64,000 bases of DNA from assembly GCA_030653175.1 (NCBI GenBank), contig JAURZV010000105.1:1-64000 (forward strand), in the 5' to 3' direction. Position numbers and translations under genes: made by a program. A model generated the notes under the pieces. That model saw only the letters and a program-made list of their open reading frames with translations. It was not told the DNA's origin and searched no databases. Each line of letters begins with the position of its first letter. The stretch's first letter is position 1. Origin of the DNA: Methylobacter sp. Lineage in GTDB: Bacteria; Pseudomonadota; Gammaproteobacteria; Methylococcales; Methylomonadaceae. Below are positions 18,067 through 27,490 of this stretch, one piece after another.

Positions 18067-18420
18067 TCAGTTGCAATATTTCGTCATCTCGGGGCGACCG
18101 CCCATTGCTTGCAATCGGCCGCTGTCTTTTTGCTGCTTGGCATTGGTCGCAAGCTGTTTGACGGTAACGTCCAGAATCTCAAATACCCAGGCCGGTAATT
18201 CGGGGTTAATTTGATAATACACCCACTGTCCTTCGCGGCTGTCCAGCAGCAGATTGCTCTGTCGCAATTGCGCGAGGTGGCGCGAGATTTTGGGCTGCAA
18301 TAAATCCAGCGCATGGGTCAGCTCGCAAACGCAGAGCCTGCCTTCTTTACGCAGCAAAACCACGCAGCGCAAGCGTGTCTCATCGGCCAGGCATTTAAAT
18401 AGTGTGGTGGGGGTAATCAT
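18067..18420 (-). CDS. arsR: ArsR-family arsenic-responsive repressor
   Basis: 117 residues with the ArsR winged helix-turn-helix (LFKCLADETRLRCVVLL through HLAQLRQSNLLLDSREGQWVYYQI). Cysteines in RLCVCELTHAL match the metalloid-sensing CVC motif just before the recognition helix. It is the first gene of the arsenic operon and most likely represses it until arsenite binds. It is followed after 56 bp by arsC, with a palindrome in the gap. Confidence 0.93.
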   Translation of the reverse strand: MITPTTLFKCLADETRLRCVVLLRKEGRLCVCELTHALDLLQPKISRHLAQLRQSNLLLDSREGQWVYYQINPELPAWVFEILDVTVKQLATNAKQQKDSGRLQAMGGRPEMTKYCN

Positions 18421-18508
18421 GTTTGCAAGTATTAGTAGGTCAGAAGAACCACAGTGTGCTTTCCGAGAAAGAACATCCCATTAAGAATCTGGTCCGTAGG
18501 AAAAAGCG

Positions 18509-18572
18509 GTCCACAAAAAGCACGAAAAAATCGTGTTGGGGATTTTTCGTGTTTTTCGTGTCTTTCGTGGAC
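18509..18572. repeat. CACGAAAA-type inverted repeat
   Basis: GTCCAC...AAGCACGAAAAA on the left and TTTTTCGTG units ending TTTCGTGGAC on the right form a long imperfect hairpin upstream of arsR. It is related to the element at 154-279. The rest of 18421-18605 shows no gene. Confidence 0.7.
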
Positions 18573-18605
18573 GATTCTTTTGGTAGATGCATTATTGGAA
18601 ATCAC

Positions 18606-18953
18606 CTAGCCTAGCTTGAACCCGACAAAAAAGCCGCCAGCTCCGCTGACGCCCTTGCTGGTAATACCGGTCAGGCGATTAACCAGAAACCCGCCGGAGT
18701 TTTTTGCAGCTTCCGTCGCGGCACTGGCGACATGTTGCAGCTTTTCATCGGTTATATTGATGATATCGTAATATTCCGCAACAAACAGCAGTACGATGGC
18801 CGCTCCACCCAGGAACAGCACAGTGCGTAACATCTTTTTAGCGAAATAACCGACCGCCATTCCGATAACAAACGGAGCACCGACATCGCCGACCAAAAAG
18901 GTCGATGAAAAAATGTCGGTAGAAGATGCTGTATCGACTGGATGGGGGTTCAT
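18606..18953 (-). CDS. FUN14-like small membrane protein
   Basis: 115 residues with two hydrophobic segments (about 28-45 and 43-60) and a glycine-rich C-terminus (SKGVSGAGGFFVGFKLG). The FVIGMAVGYFAKKMLRTVLF stretch and overall size fit the FUN14 family, whose bacterial members have no defined role. It stands alone between repeats. The open frame is complete. Confidence 0.7.
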   Translation of the reverse strand: MNPHPVDTASSTDIFSSTFLVGDVGAPFVIGMAVGYFAKKMLRTVLFLGGAAIVLLFVAEYYDIINITDEKLQHVASAATEAAKNSGGFLVNRLTGITSKGVSGAGGFFVGFKLG

Positions 18954-19255
18954 GGCTCTGGGTTTCCTTAGTTGTGATTATTGAGATGGCATGCAGCATG
19001 TAGCATAGTTGATTGGCTATGATGGGTTTCGGCTATCGCCTCTACCCATCCTACGACCTTTCATTTTATCACTAAACTCAGTCGCGTCAGAAAACAAAGC
19101 TATACCGGCTATCTATGCAGAGGCCTTTGGCCTATTAGACTTCAAAAACCGGACATCACTAAAACCATACCAATCAAAAAGTTTTATAAGCGTACAATAT
19201 TTCTAATCCTTATCACAAAAGTCCCAACCAAATCTTTAGGTTGGACGAGAGCATT

Positions 19256-21904
19256 ATGTATTCAGTTGAAGTTTTTCCATGGAATAAAAATTTCGAAGTC
19301 GGAGTGCCGCTGATTGACGAACAACATCAAAAGTTGGTCGAGCTGTTAAATGTACTGGCCGGCCATCTGGCTTACCAATCAGACATACCCACCTTGAACA
19401 ATGTTTTCAATGATTTGGCGGAATACGCTATTTACCATTTTCAGGCGGAAGAACGCATATGGCATGCATTCTTCCCTGAAGATGCCTGGGAAACAAAGCA
19501 TAAAAATGATCACAGGAGATTTCTGACTACAGTAAACAGAATAATGGCTGGAAAAACCGCCAGGCCGTTGGATGAAGTGATTGAGGAAATTCTCACGTTT
19601 CTGACCCAATGGCTGGCCTTTCATATTCTGGATACCGACATGCGCATGGCCAAGGTAGTGCTGGCGGTGCAGTCGGGTATACCGTTAAATCAAGCCAAGG
19701 AGCAAGCCGATCAGGAAATGAGCGGGGCGATGAAGGTGCTGATCGAGACCATGCTTTCCATGTTCGATGCGCTCTCTTCGCGCACCATGCAGCTGGCGAA
19801 AGAGGTGATCGAGCGCCAGAAGGCCGAGCAGGCCAGCCAGGATGCCCTGGATCGCCTCCAGAAAATCGCCAGTCAGGTACCGGGGCTGGTGTTCCAGTTT
19901 CAGCTGTTTCCTGACGGCAGCTCCCGTATTCCTTACGCCAATGAAGCTATTCGCACCATCTATCGGGTTAGCCCGGAGGAAGTCAGCGAAGATGCGGCCA
20001 AGGTACTTGCCGCCTTGCATCCGGATGATCTGGAAAACTTCAAGACTTCCTTTAAGGTATCGGCGCGGGACTTAACGCCATGGCGTCAGGAATATCGCTT
20101 GAAGTTTGACGATGCCCCCGTATGTTGGCTGTTCGGCAATGCGCTACCGCAGCGGCAGGCTGATGGTTCCGTACTTTGGCACGGCTTCATTACCGACATC
20201 ACCAAGCACAAACAGACTGAAGTAGAACTTCGTATCGCCGCCACCGCGTTTGAATTACAGGATGCCATGTTGGTCACCGATGCAAATAATGTCATCCTCA
20301 AAGTCAATCAGGCATTTACTCGAATCACCGGTTACAGCGCCGAGGAAGTCATTGGTAAAAATCCCAATTTACTCAGCTCGGGACAGCATGACCAAGCTTT
20401 TTATACTTTAATGTGGGAGAGCATCAATCGCACAGACGCATGGCAGGGTGAAATATGGAATCGGCGCAAAAACGGTGAGATGTTCCCTGAATGGCTTATC
20501 ATCACTGCGGTGAAGGAACATGATGAAAAGAGTGAACAAGTCAATAATTATGTTGCATCTTTCTCCGATATTACCTCACGCAAGGCCGCCGAGGAGGAGA
20601 TCAAGCAACTGGCCTTTTATGATCCGCTCACCCAACTGCCTAATCGTCGGCTGTTGCAGGAACGGCTTAAACACAGCATCGACGTAGAACGACGTGACGG
20701 CAAGCGTCTGGCATTACTGATGCTTGATCTTGATCGTTTTAAAGCGGTCAACGACAGCTTGGGGCATTTAGCGGGCGACGAGTTACTGCAGCAGGTCGCT
20801 GTACGCATCTCGACAAGGTTGCGTGACGCAGACATGGTGGCGCGTCTGGGTGGCGATGAATTTGTCGTGTTGCTGGAAGATATTGCACATGCAGAAGATG
20901 CCGCACGGGTGGCGGCAAAAATCATCTTCGTTTTGAGCAAACCTTTTCAACTAACCCAAAGCAACGATGTACAGATTGGCGCCAGCATCGGTATCAGCCT
21001 GTATCCGGAACACGGCGCGAGCTATGAAATGCTCATGGATCACGCCGATGCCGCGCTGTATCAAGCCAAGGATCAAGGGCGCGGTTGTTATGCCTATTTT
21101 TCTGAAGACCAGACGCTCGCAGCCCGTGAACGGATTGCATTGGAAACGCGGCTGCGTCGGGCAATCGAGCAAGGGGAGCTGCGTGTTTTCTACCAGCCGC
21201 AGGTGGATATTGCCAGTGGGCGCATAGTCGGCGCCGAAGCGTTAGTACGCTGGCTGGACCCGATAGAAGGATTGATTCCGCCGCTACGCTTTATCCCCAT
21301 TGCCGAAGAAACGGGGCTGATCCTGGAAATTGGCGCATGGGTATTGCGGGAAACCTGCCGACAAGGCCGCCTTTGGCTGGATGCGGGTTTGCCTCCGCTA
21401 ACCTTGGCAGTCAATGTTTCCCCCCAGCAGTTCCGTCGCGGCGATATTAGCGCGTTAGTCGCTACGGCACTGAATGAAACAGGATTTCCGGCCGCATACC
21501 TGGAATTGGAAATGACTGAAAGCGGACTGTTGGAAAACCAGGACAATGTTATGGCGCTTCTGAACAAGCTACGTGCTCAGGGCATCCGACTTGCCATTGA
21601 CGATTTCGGCACAGGTTTCTCGTCGCTGGCTTATCTCAAGCACTTTCCGCTGGATGTGCTAAAAATCGACAAAAGTTTTATCGACGATATTCCCCACTTG
21701 CAAGACGATATGGAAATTGCCGCCACCATTATCGCCATGGGGCATATTCTGGGTTTTAAAGTCCTGGCGGAAGGCGTGGAAACGCCTGAGCAACTGGCGT
21801 TCTTGCGGGAAAAAAATTGCGATTTGTATCAAGGTTACATCAAAAGCCCACCCGTACCGGCGGAAGCTTTTGCCCTGTTGTTACAGGATCAAAGATTTGA
21901 GTAG
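19256..21904 (+). CDS. Hemerythrin-PAS-GGDEF-EAL cyclic-di-GMP enzyme
   Basis: About 882 residues. A bacteriohemerythrin domain fills residues 1-130 (iron ligands in DEQHQKL, HFQAEERIWH and HKNDHRRF), followed by a helical linker, two PAS domains (about 200-320 and 325-450), a GGDEF domain with intact RLGGDEF near 532 and an EAL domain with EALVRW near 660. Both catalytic motifs are intact, so it could make or degrade c-di-GMP, probably in response to oxygen sensed by the di-iron site. The open frame extends to a TTG at 19241, but the ATG at 19256 gives the family N-terminus MYSVEVFPWN. It is closely related over GGDEF-EAL to the broken gene at 57596-61224. Confidence 0.9.
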   Translation: MYSVEVFPWNKNFEVGVPLIDEQHQKLVELLNVLAGHLAYQSDIPTLNNVFNDLAEYAIYHFQAEERIWHAFFPEDAWETKHKNDHRRFLTTVNRIMAGKTARPLDEVIEEILTFLTQWLAFHILDTDMRMAKVVLAVQSGIPLNQAKEQADQEMSGAMKVLIETMLSMFDALSSRTMQLAKEVIERQKAEQASQDALDRLQKIASQVPGLVFQFQLFPDGSSRIPYANEAIRTIYRVSPEEVSEDAAKVLAALHPDDLENFKTSFKVSARDLTPWRQEYRLKFDDAPVCWLFGNALPQRQADGSVLWHGFITDITKHKQTEVELRIAATAFELQDAMLVTDANNVILKVNQAFTRITGYSAEEVIGKNPNLLSSGQHDQAFYTLMWESINRTDAWQGEIWNRRKNGEMFPEWLIITAVKEHDEKSEQVNNYVASFSDITSRKAAEEEIKQLAFYDPLTQLPNRRLLQERLKHSIDVERRDGKRLALLMLDLDRFKAVNDSLGHLAGDELLQQVAVRISTRLRDADMVARLGGDEFVVLLEDIAHAEDAARVAAKIIFVLSKPFQLTQSNDVQIGASIGISLYPEHGASYEMLMDHADAALYQAKDQGRGCYAYFSEDQTLAARERIALETRLRRAIEQGELRVFYQPQVDIASGRIVGAEALVRWLDPIEGLIPPLRFIPIAEETGLILEIGAWVLRETCRQGRLWLDAGLPPLTLAVNVSPQQFRRGDISALVATALNETGFPAAYLELEMTESGLLENQDNVMALLNKLRAQGIRLAIDDFGTGFSSLAYLKHFPLDVLKIDKSFIDDIPHLQDDMEIAATIIAMGHILGFKVLAEGVETPEQLAFLREKNCDLYQGYIKSPPVPAEAFALLLQDQRFE

Positions 21905-22013
21905 CTCAAAGACAATGGAACGCAGATGACGCAGATGATTATGATGAACGCGGATAACACTGCTTAAACGGATTATTTAAAAAGCTAAATCCCATTAGGA
22001 ACAAACCCTAGGT

Positions 22014-22165
22014 GTAGGCCGGAATAAGGCCATCCAAGCGCGTAGCGCGAGGTGGCGTTTCCTGCGAATTTAGATGATGTGCCGGAAACACCCGTTCTCG
22101 CTATCGCTCGAACCGGCTTATTCCGGCCTACATGGCTACGCTTGGGTGGTCTTATTCCGGCCTAC
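22014..22165. repeat. GTAGGCCGGAATAAG palindromic repeat cluster
   Basis: GTAGGCCGGAATAAG at 22014-22028 and its complement CTTATTCCGGCCTAC at 22117-22131 and again at 22151-22165. The same unit occurs at 43608-43719. The last copy runs into the 3' end of purM and supplies its stop codon. Confidence 0.85.
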
Positions 22166-23208
22166 GTCAGATAGTTAACTTCAGGCTTGCCTTCAGACTT
22201 AACCAGTTCGCCGATAGTGAAAACCGTTTCGCCCAGTTGGCTGAGGGCTTGCAGCGCCGCACGCTCATCTTCGGCGGCAACACAGACTATCATGCCGATG
22301 CCGCAATTAAAGGTAGTCAGCATATCCGGTAGCGATACATTACCCTTTTCCTGCAACCACTTGAAGATATCCGGAAACTCCCAGGAAGCAAGATCGATAT
22401 GGGCGTTGGCGCCTTCCGGAAGTACACGCGGCAGATTTTCGGTTAAACCGCCGCCGGTAATATGCGCAAGCGCGTGTACCGGCACCTTATCCAGCAGCGC
22501 CAACAACGACTTAACGTAGATTCGGGTCGGTTCCAGTAAGGCCGCACCTAAAGTCTTGCCATTGAAGGTATCGGTGAGCGCTGAATCACTATGGGTAATG
22601 ATTTTCCTGATTAATGAATAACCGTTGGAGTGCGGACCGGACGATGCGATGCCAATCAGCTTGTCGCCCACTTTGACTTTACTGCCGTCAAGTACTTTGC
22701 TTTTTTCGACTATACCGACGCAAAAACCCGCCAGATCATACTCGCCGTCCGCATACATGCCCGGCATTTCTGCAGTTTCGCCACCGACCAGCGCCGCACC
22801 TGCCAGCTCGCAGCCTTTACCGATGCCGTCTACGACTGCTGCGGCAGTATCGACATCCAGCTTGCCGGTAGCAAAATAATCAAGAAAAAACAAAGGCTCT
22901 GCGCCTTGAACGATAATATCATTAACGCACATCGCAACCAGGTCGATGCCGATGGTGTCATGAATATTCAATTCATTGGCCAGCTTTAACTTGGTGCCTA
23001 CGCCATCGGTACCGGAAACCAGAACCGGCTGCCGATAACGGTCCAACGGCAGTTCAAATAGGGAACCGAAACCGCCCAGACCTGCCATGACGCCTGCCGT
23101 CCGTGTTCTGGCGGCAATAGGCTTGATGCGTTCAACTAATGCATTACCGGCCTCAATATCAACTCCGGCGCTTTTATAATTCAAGCTTTCTTGATTTTGT
23201 TCGCTCAA
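22162..23208 (-). CDS. purM: Phosphoribosylformylglycinamidine cyclo-ligase (AIR synthetase)
   Basis: 348 residues, normal PurM length. Motifs include [16 protein letters not shown], the [11 protein letters not shown] loop, [23 protein letters not shown] and [13 protein letters not shown]. It converts FGAM to AIR with ATP in purine synthesis. No purN follows; the downstream side is a repeat cluster, and the TAG stop (22162-22164) lies within the GGCCTAC palindrome, so the last residues may differ from the ancestral end. Confidence 0.97.
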   Translation of the reverse strand: MSEQNQESLNYKSAGVDIEAGNALVERIKPIAARTRTAGVMAGLGGFGSLFELPLDRYRQPVLVSGTDGVGTKLKLANELNIHDTIGIDLVAMCVNDIIVQGAEPLFFLDYFATGKLDVDTAAAVVDGIGKGCELAGAALVGGETAEMPGMYADGEYDLAGFCVGIVEKSKVLDGSKVKVGDKLIGIASSGPHSNGYSLIRKIITHSDSALTDTFNGKTLGAALLEPTRIYVKSLLALLDKVPVHALAHITGGGLTENLPRVLPEGANAHIDLASWEFPDIFKWLQEKGNVSLPDMLTTFNCGIGMIVCVAAEDERAALQALSQLGETVFTIGELVKSEGKPEVNYLT

Positions 23209-23435
23209 TGTGGTGTTCTCTTGCTAAAATTTAAACTTCCGATATTGTACAAGACATCATCGGTTTTGTCTGAAGGATATGAATGTGTATTTTATTTATC
23301 AGGCGTTCGCGTAGCGTTTGTATGAATGTTGCGGCAAGTTGAGTTTATTAAAAGAATAATTAACGTGACTCCCTGTTAAATACAGCGGCTTAACCGGAAT
23401 TATCACTGGCAACACAACGTTTTTTAGGAGTGGAT

Positions 23436-23840
23436 ATGAAAGTAACAACAATGTTTAGCCCCATACTATTTATTGCTGCGGCATTATTTACCGGCACGGC
23501 AAGTGCCTATGATCCGGGTTCGACGGAAGATATTTGCAAAAAACCCCAATTTAGAGATTTCAATCTTCCTGTCTATAAAGAACCCGAGAAAACCGAGGTT
23601 CCGCCTGAATCAACGTTTTCCTTCCTCATCTCACCTTGGGCCAAGCCGGACACCATCAAATTAACCGCTAAAAATCAGAATCTTGAATTTACCGTTGAAA
23701 GCAACAGCAGCTTTCACCGGGTTAAGGGGAAATTGCCGGCAGCTTTCAATGGCCAATATGTCAGAATCAATGTCACGGCCAAAGCAGACTTGGGATGTTA
23801 CGATAAAAATGGATGGTTGATTAAAGTTGCTGATAAATGA
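23436..23840 (+). CDS. Secreted protein of unknown function
   Basis: About 134 residues with a clear Sec signal peptide ending GTASA before YDPGSTEDICKKP. The mature part has two cysteines (in DICKKP and LGCYDKNG) that could form a disulfide, and alternating polar and hydrophobic residues suggesting a beta-sandwich. No domain is recognised. AGGAG at 23426-23430 lies five bases before the chosen ATG; a GTG at 23430 is less likely. It is a monocistronic gene divergent from purM. Confidence 0.7.
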   Translation: MKVTTMFSPILFIAAALFTGTASAYDPGSTEDICKKPQFRDFNLPVYKEPEKTEVPPESTFSFLISPWAKPDTIKLTAKNQNLEFTVESNSSFHRVKGKLPAAFNGQYVRINVTAKADLGCYDKNGWLIKVADK

Positions 23841-23885
23841 CAGAGGTGAAGGGCTAAAGGCAAAGGGCAACCCGTGTTGAAGCTT

Positions 23886-23958
23886 ACGACTGCATGAATG
23901 CAGGAGGTAGAGCACCAAAAGTAGGCGCTTTAGGCGACGCAGGAGCAGTTGCCGAGGT
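23886..23958 (+). repeat. GCAGGAGGTAGAGC repeat with nested GTAGGCGCTTTAGGCG module
   Basis: CGACTGCATGAATGCAGGAG begins the element and GCAGGAGCAGTTGCCGAG ends it. In the middle a CCAAAAGTAGGCGCTTTAGG module is inserted; that module is also at about 48234-48255 and, inverted, near 16343. Compared with the 48-bp copy at 5110-5157 this is a composite. Confidence 0.7.
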
Positions 23959-23961
23959 TTT

Positions 23962-24429
23962 TTAATAAAGCACCTTATCGCTCTTTTCAGCCCAGATATT
24001 AAAAGGCTGCAGGGCATTCGGCAGGTTTAAATGCAGCATGGCGATGCGGCGTTCATGCGGTAAAACAGAAATCTCATCGTAAATGAAGCTGTCGTCAAAG
24101 TTGGCGGCAGCCGCATCATGCCGACTACAGGCAAAATAAACTTTTGCAAGCCTGGCCCAATAGATTGCCCCTAAACACATAGGGCAGGGTTCGCAACTGG
24201 AGTAGAGAATGCAGCCCTGTAACTGGAAATCATGCAGCTTTTGACAGGCCAAGCGTATCGCCATCACTTCTGCATGGGCGGTAGGGTCAATAGTGCTGGT
24301 GACCTTGTTGCCGCTGGCGGCAATCAGTTGATTATCTTTTACAATAATCGCCCCATAAGGGCCACCCTGCCCTGACCTGGCATTTTCCACAGCCAAGTCA
24401 ATGGCTTGCTGTAAAAATTCCTTATGCAC
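23962..24429 (-). CDS. guaD: Guanine deaminase (CDA superfamily)
   Basis: 155 residues of the zinc cytidine/guanosine deaminase fold: the HAE motif in DPTAHAEVMAIR and the zinc cysteines of SCEPCPMCLGAIYWA. The FDDSFIYDEI region and the W/Y-rich C-terminus match the small Bacillus-type GuaD, which converts guanine to xanthine. tRNA adenosine deaminase TadA is the alternative, but the IYWAR...DDSFIY signature favours GuaD. It starts within one base of the metA stop downstream of the same promoter. Confidence 0.85.
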   Translation of the reverse strand: MHKEFLQQAIDLAVENARSGQGGPYGAIIVKDNQLIAASGNKVTSTIDPTAHAEVMAIRLACQKLHDFQLQGCILYSSCEPCPMCLGAIYWARLAKVYFACSRHDAAAANFDDSFIYDEISVLPHERRIAMLHLNLPNALQPFNIWAEKSDKVLY

Positions 24430-25494
24430 CTATAAACCTAGCGGGTTGTTGGGGTCTACGCCTTCCATAAAAGGCAGGCCTCGCTCCTGATGGGTCAGTT
24501 GATATATTTTCCCCAACCAGTTGTTGAATACTGCTTTTGCCGTGTCGCCCCAAGTGTTGTCAATATGTTCCAGAATAAGGCTTTCCGGAAATTCCTCCAG
24601 TCTCTGCCTGTTCTGTCTGGCAAATCTGACCTGCTGTTCATAACGGATCAAAACCTGCTGGACGGTAGCGTTAAAATAATTTTCCGGGAACGGTGGGTAA
24701 TCGTCTATTTCAGCGCGATAAAAGCGCAAGACTTCGCGCTTGTATTCTTTTAACAGACTGATGTCATCGTACTCAGGATGTCCCTGAAAAAACACAATGC
24801 GAAAACCATCCGGACTGACGGCAAGATGCACACCGGCCTCTTTGCTGATCGCGAGAATTTTTAGCCCGTGCTGTTCCATATCGCTTTGAAATATTTCATT
24901 AAAACGGGAATGAGGGACGTCAAAACGAGTGTTGACTTCTGCGACCAACGGATGAGTGCGGTCGGTTAATTTATGCGAAAACACTCCCCAGCGCTTGGTC
25001 GGTAAGCGGGTGCGCTCGACGCCATAGCAGTATTGAATAACGGCATGAGTAGCAAGGCACGAACAAAGTACCGAGGTGACATTCTCCTTGGCCCAGAAAA
25101 AAACTTCGGCCAACGGCTGCCAGAAGTCTTCTTCGGGTAACCGCGGATGGCTGACATTAGCGCCGCTGATGATAAGCGCGTCCAGGCCGTCCCGTTTTAT
25201 TTTTTCAAAAGGTTCGTAATATTTAGCAATATGAGCTTGCGCTTCCGGGCTTCTTTTCATCCCATCGATAGTAAACGGATGCACATGAAATTGAACAATT
25301 TGATTACATGCCCCCACCAACCGGAAAAACTGCCTTTCTGTCGCTTCCAGTGCCGCATCGGGCATCATATTGAGCAAACCGATATGCATTTCCCGTATAT
25401 CCTGATTACGGGCGCGATCCGGGGCTAATATTTCCTCGCCTTCTTCACGAAGGCGTTGAAATGTGGGTAAATCAGTATGAGCAACTAAAGGCAT
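24430..25494 (-). CDS. metA: Homoserine O-succinyltransferase (MetA/MetAS)
   Basis: 354 residues, longer than E. coli MetA (309). The nucleophile cysteine lies in SVLCSCLATHAVIQYCYG, the His of the triad probably in FFQGHPEYDD, and NMMPDAALEATERQFFRLVG is the conserved N-terminal block. It acylates homoserine in methionine synthesis. The longer form and the CSCLATH motif fit the MetAS subgroup that uses succinyl-CoA. It precedes guaD directly on the minus strand. Confidence 0.92.
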   Translation of the reverse strand: MPLVAHTDLPTFQRLREEGEEILAPDRARNQDIREMHIGLLNMMPDAALEATERQFFRLVGACNQIVQFHVHPFTIDGMKRSPEAQAHIAKYYEPFEKIKRDGLDALIISGANVSHPRLPEEDFWQPLAEVFFWAKENVTSVLCSCLATHAVIQYCYGVERTRLPTKRWGVFSHKLTDRTHPLVAEVNTRFDVPHSRFNEIFQSDMEQHGLKILAISKEAGVHLAVSPDGFRIVFFQGHPEYDDISLLKEYKREVLRFYRAEIDDYPPFPENYFNATVQQVLIRYEQQVRFARQNRQRLEEFPESLILEHIDNTWGDTAKAVFNNWLGKIYQLTHQERGLPFMEGVDPNNPLGL

Positions 25495-25512
25495 AGCTTG
25501 ACTCCGTTCATA

Positions 25513-26358
25513 TCATTGCTGAGAACCCAGCGCATCAGCGATAAGCCGGATAAAGTCATCCTCGCCTTTAACGGTGGCCACATCATTCGCATCGACAGTA
25601 TAGCCGTATTGATCGGCGATAGCTTGGTAGCGGGGCAGTCGGGATTTGAATAGTTCGGGAAAAACCCAGGAGACAAAATCATCCGGTTGCATAACATCAG
25701 TGGACGAGTAATTTTTAAGCTGCATGAATTCCGCAAGTTTTTCATCAAGAAACGCTTCCCGATAATAAAGCGGCTTGGGATCGGATTTAGCGCGTTCAAT
25801 AATGGTTTGTTCCAACACCGGCGGTATTTTGATGTAAACAATCAGCGTGTTCTGTGCCAGCGTTTCCAGCACCTCGGGGTTGTCCAACTCGCAAACGCTG
25901 CCGCCCGCATCATTGACAAAATGCTTATATCCATAAATGTCTACCGCTTTGTCAATAAAATCCGGCACATCATTCATCGCGGCAATTTCAGCCTGATGAT
26001 GCAGCTTTTGGCGACGCTTGAATTCCTGCAAAGACAGCCCACCCAAATCAGGATTGCCGAGTTTACCGAGAAAGCTGGAAACCGGGGCCAGATTATCAAC
26101 GGTTATCTTATTGCTGATATGAATGGAGTCGGAAAGCAGCAACTCGCGCAAAAAAGGAACGCGCATGGCCTGGCGCTTAATATTGTCCAGGATAGGCTCT
26201 TCCAGATATTTTGTACCTATCCGGTAGTCACCTGAATAATGAAACCATTTGGCTTTGGGCAATTTATTGGCCAGCGTGGTTTTTCCGGCGCCGGACATTG
26301 CCAGCAGGGTAATTCGTTTTGTTTTCCAGTCCAGGAATTCCTGGGGACTCATTTTCAT
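25513..26358 (-). CDS. P-loop ATPase of unknown role
   Basis: 281 residues with a Walker A motif (ITLLAMSGAGKTTLANKL, about residues 16-33) at the N-terminus and a kinase-like or AAA-like body; IVYIKIPP may include the Walker B strand. No DNA-binding or membrane segment is seen. It lies 18 bp upstream of metA on the same strand and downstream of a small acidic protein, so the three may be co-transcribed. It resembles conserved bacterial nucleoside-kinase-like ATPases of unknown substrate. Confidence 0.7.
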   Translation of the reverse strand: MKMSPQEFLDWKTKRITLLAMSGAGKTTLANKLPKAKWFHYSGDYRIGTKYLEEPILDNIKRQAMRVPFLRELLLSDSIHISNKITVDNLAPVSSFLGKLGNPDLGGLSLQEFKRRQKLHHQAEIAAMNDVPDFIDKAVDIYGYKHFVNDAGGSVCELDNPEVLETLAQNTLIVYIKIPPVLEQTIIERAKSDPKPLYYREAFLDEKLAEFMQLKNYSSTDVMQPDDFVSWVFPELFKSRLPRYQAIADQYGYTVDANDVATVKGEDDFIRLIADALGSQQ

Positions 26359-26374
26359 GTGATGGTTTTCCTAA

Positions 26375-26674
26375 TTAATCCAGATAATCTTCGATATCCA
26401 TATCTTCAGGATTGGGCTTGTGTTCGTCGGGATCGGTATAGCCCAGATCATCGGTTTCAATATCGTCAAAAGGCGCGCTCCAATCTTCAGGATCCTCAAT
26501 ATAGTCAAAGGTTGAGGTATACCAGCTGTCATGATCGTATTCGCCAATATCGCCGTTAAAGTATTGAACTTCAATGGAATCATCGCTGTCGTCAATGGCG
26601 ACGACTTTAAATTTCAGGTTATTTTCTACGTCCTTGTACCAACTGCCGATGATGGGGTCTGCTACTGTGGTCAT
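26375..26674 (-). CDS. Small acidic conserved protein (DUF6763-like)
   Basis: 99 residues, very acidic toward the C-terminus (DIETDDLGYTDPDEHKP, EDMDIEDYLD). The N-terminal half (PIIGSWYKDVENNLKFKVVA) looks like a small beta-barrel. It is likely the DUF6763 family, unknown in function. It lies 16 bp upstream of the P-loop ATPase gene on the same strand. Confidence 0.65.
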   Translation of the reverse strand: MTTVADPIIGSWYKDVENNLKFKVVAIDDSDDSIEVQYFNGDIGEYDHDSWYTSTFDYIEDPEDWSAPFDDIETDDLGYTDPDEHKPNPEDMDIEDYLD

Positions 26675-26947
26675 GATTATTCCTCAATGCTTAGCTAGGG
26701 TGTTTTGATACACGTGTTAGATAATATTACTAACAATGCCAAAGAAAATACAAAAGTATTTTGTACGGGCTGGGATAAATTTAGTTTATGGTTTTTATGT
26801 TGAAGTCCGCGTTAAAGCCTGTTACAACTAGGCCAGTTAGAACTCTATCCGGGTGCCATATTTATAAAGGAAGCGCTGCTTTCTTGCAAGAATTCGACGG
26901 CATGTTTGAATGCAAGGCAATCCGTTAGCAAGACAATACCCCTTTAT

Positions 26948-27145
26948 TCATCGTAGCCAATAATCTGCTATCAGCCCGGAAAATACAGCCAGACCGTACC
27001 TTTGTTGTTTAAAAACGCCTTAAAACAAAGCGCTTTTCCCGGTGAAAAAATCAGCTTTTGCTGGTAAATCGACAACAAGCCTGCTGCGATTAAAATGCCG
27101 CCATAATAAAGCCAGCCGATGTGCGCCATTTTGCCCGCTGCAATC
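26948..27145 (-). pseudogene. Broken duplicate of the ubiA 3' end
   Basis: This stretch is clearly similar at DNA level to the last roughly 200 bp of ubiA at 32497-32694, in the same orientation, beginning at the equivalent stop codon (ADYWLR then TGA). Single-base gains break the frame. The GCGATTAAAATGCCGCC block is shared exactly. Together with intact ubiA it brackets the restriction island as a direct repeat. Confidence 0.8.
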
Positions 27146-27490
27146 ACCGCATCCTACGGCCCTGTGCAACAATACCCAAAAATCTCAGAAAAAATTTACG
27201 ACGAAATTGAGAGGGTTGCCCACGCCGGAATGATTACGGCTAAATGCGTCAAACACCCTAAGTACGGCGACATCATCCTTGCTTCATCGACTACACATGC
27301 CAACAGTTTGATGATTCGCTTTTAATCCACACTAACACGACTATCAATCAATTGAATGACGTAATGGCATAATTGCACTAATATTGAGAGGCCAGATGAT
27401 TGTAGTTAGGCTTAAAATAGCGGTTAGCTTAAATTCCGCCGAGAACCCATTAAAAATTACGGGTTCTAACCCGTTTATATCAGATTAAAA
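27146..27490. other. Gap after the ubiA fragment, no gene assigned
   Basis: A plus-strand open frame continues to 27325 with a plausible protein-like tail (IYDEIERVAHAGMITAKCVK), but its start lies inside antisense ubiA sequence, so it is at best a gene remnant. 27326-27490 is AT-rich and leads to hsdR; the promoter there is not clear. Confidence 0.35.

Noticed and set aside
26948-27325. Plus-strand open frames at 27042-27233 and 27119-27325 as genes
   Set aside because: Their starts lie in antisense ubiA-derived sequence; only the last part could be a gene remnant and it has no recognised family.
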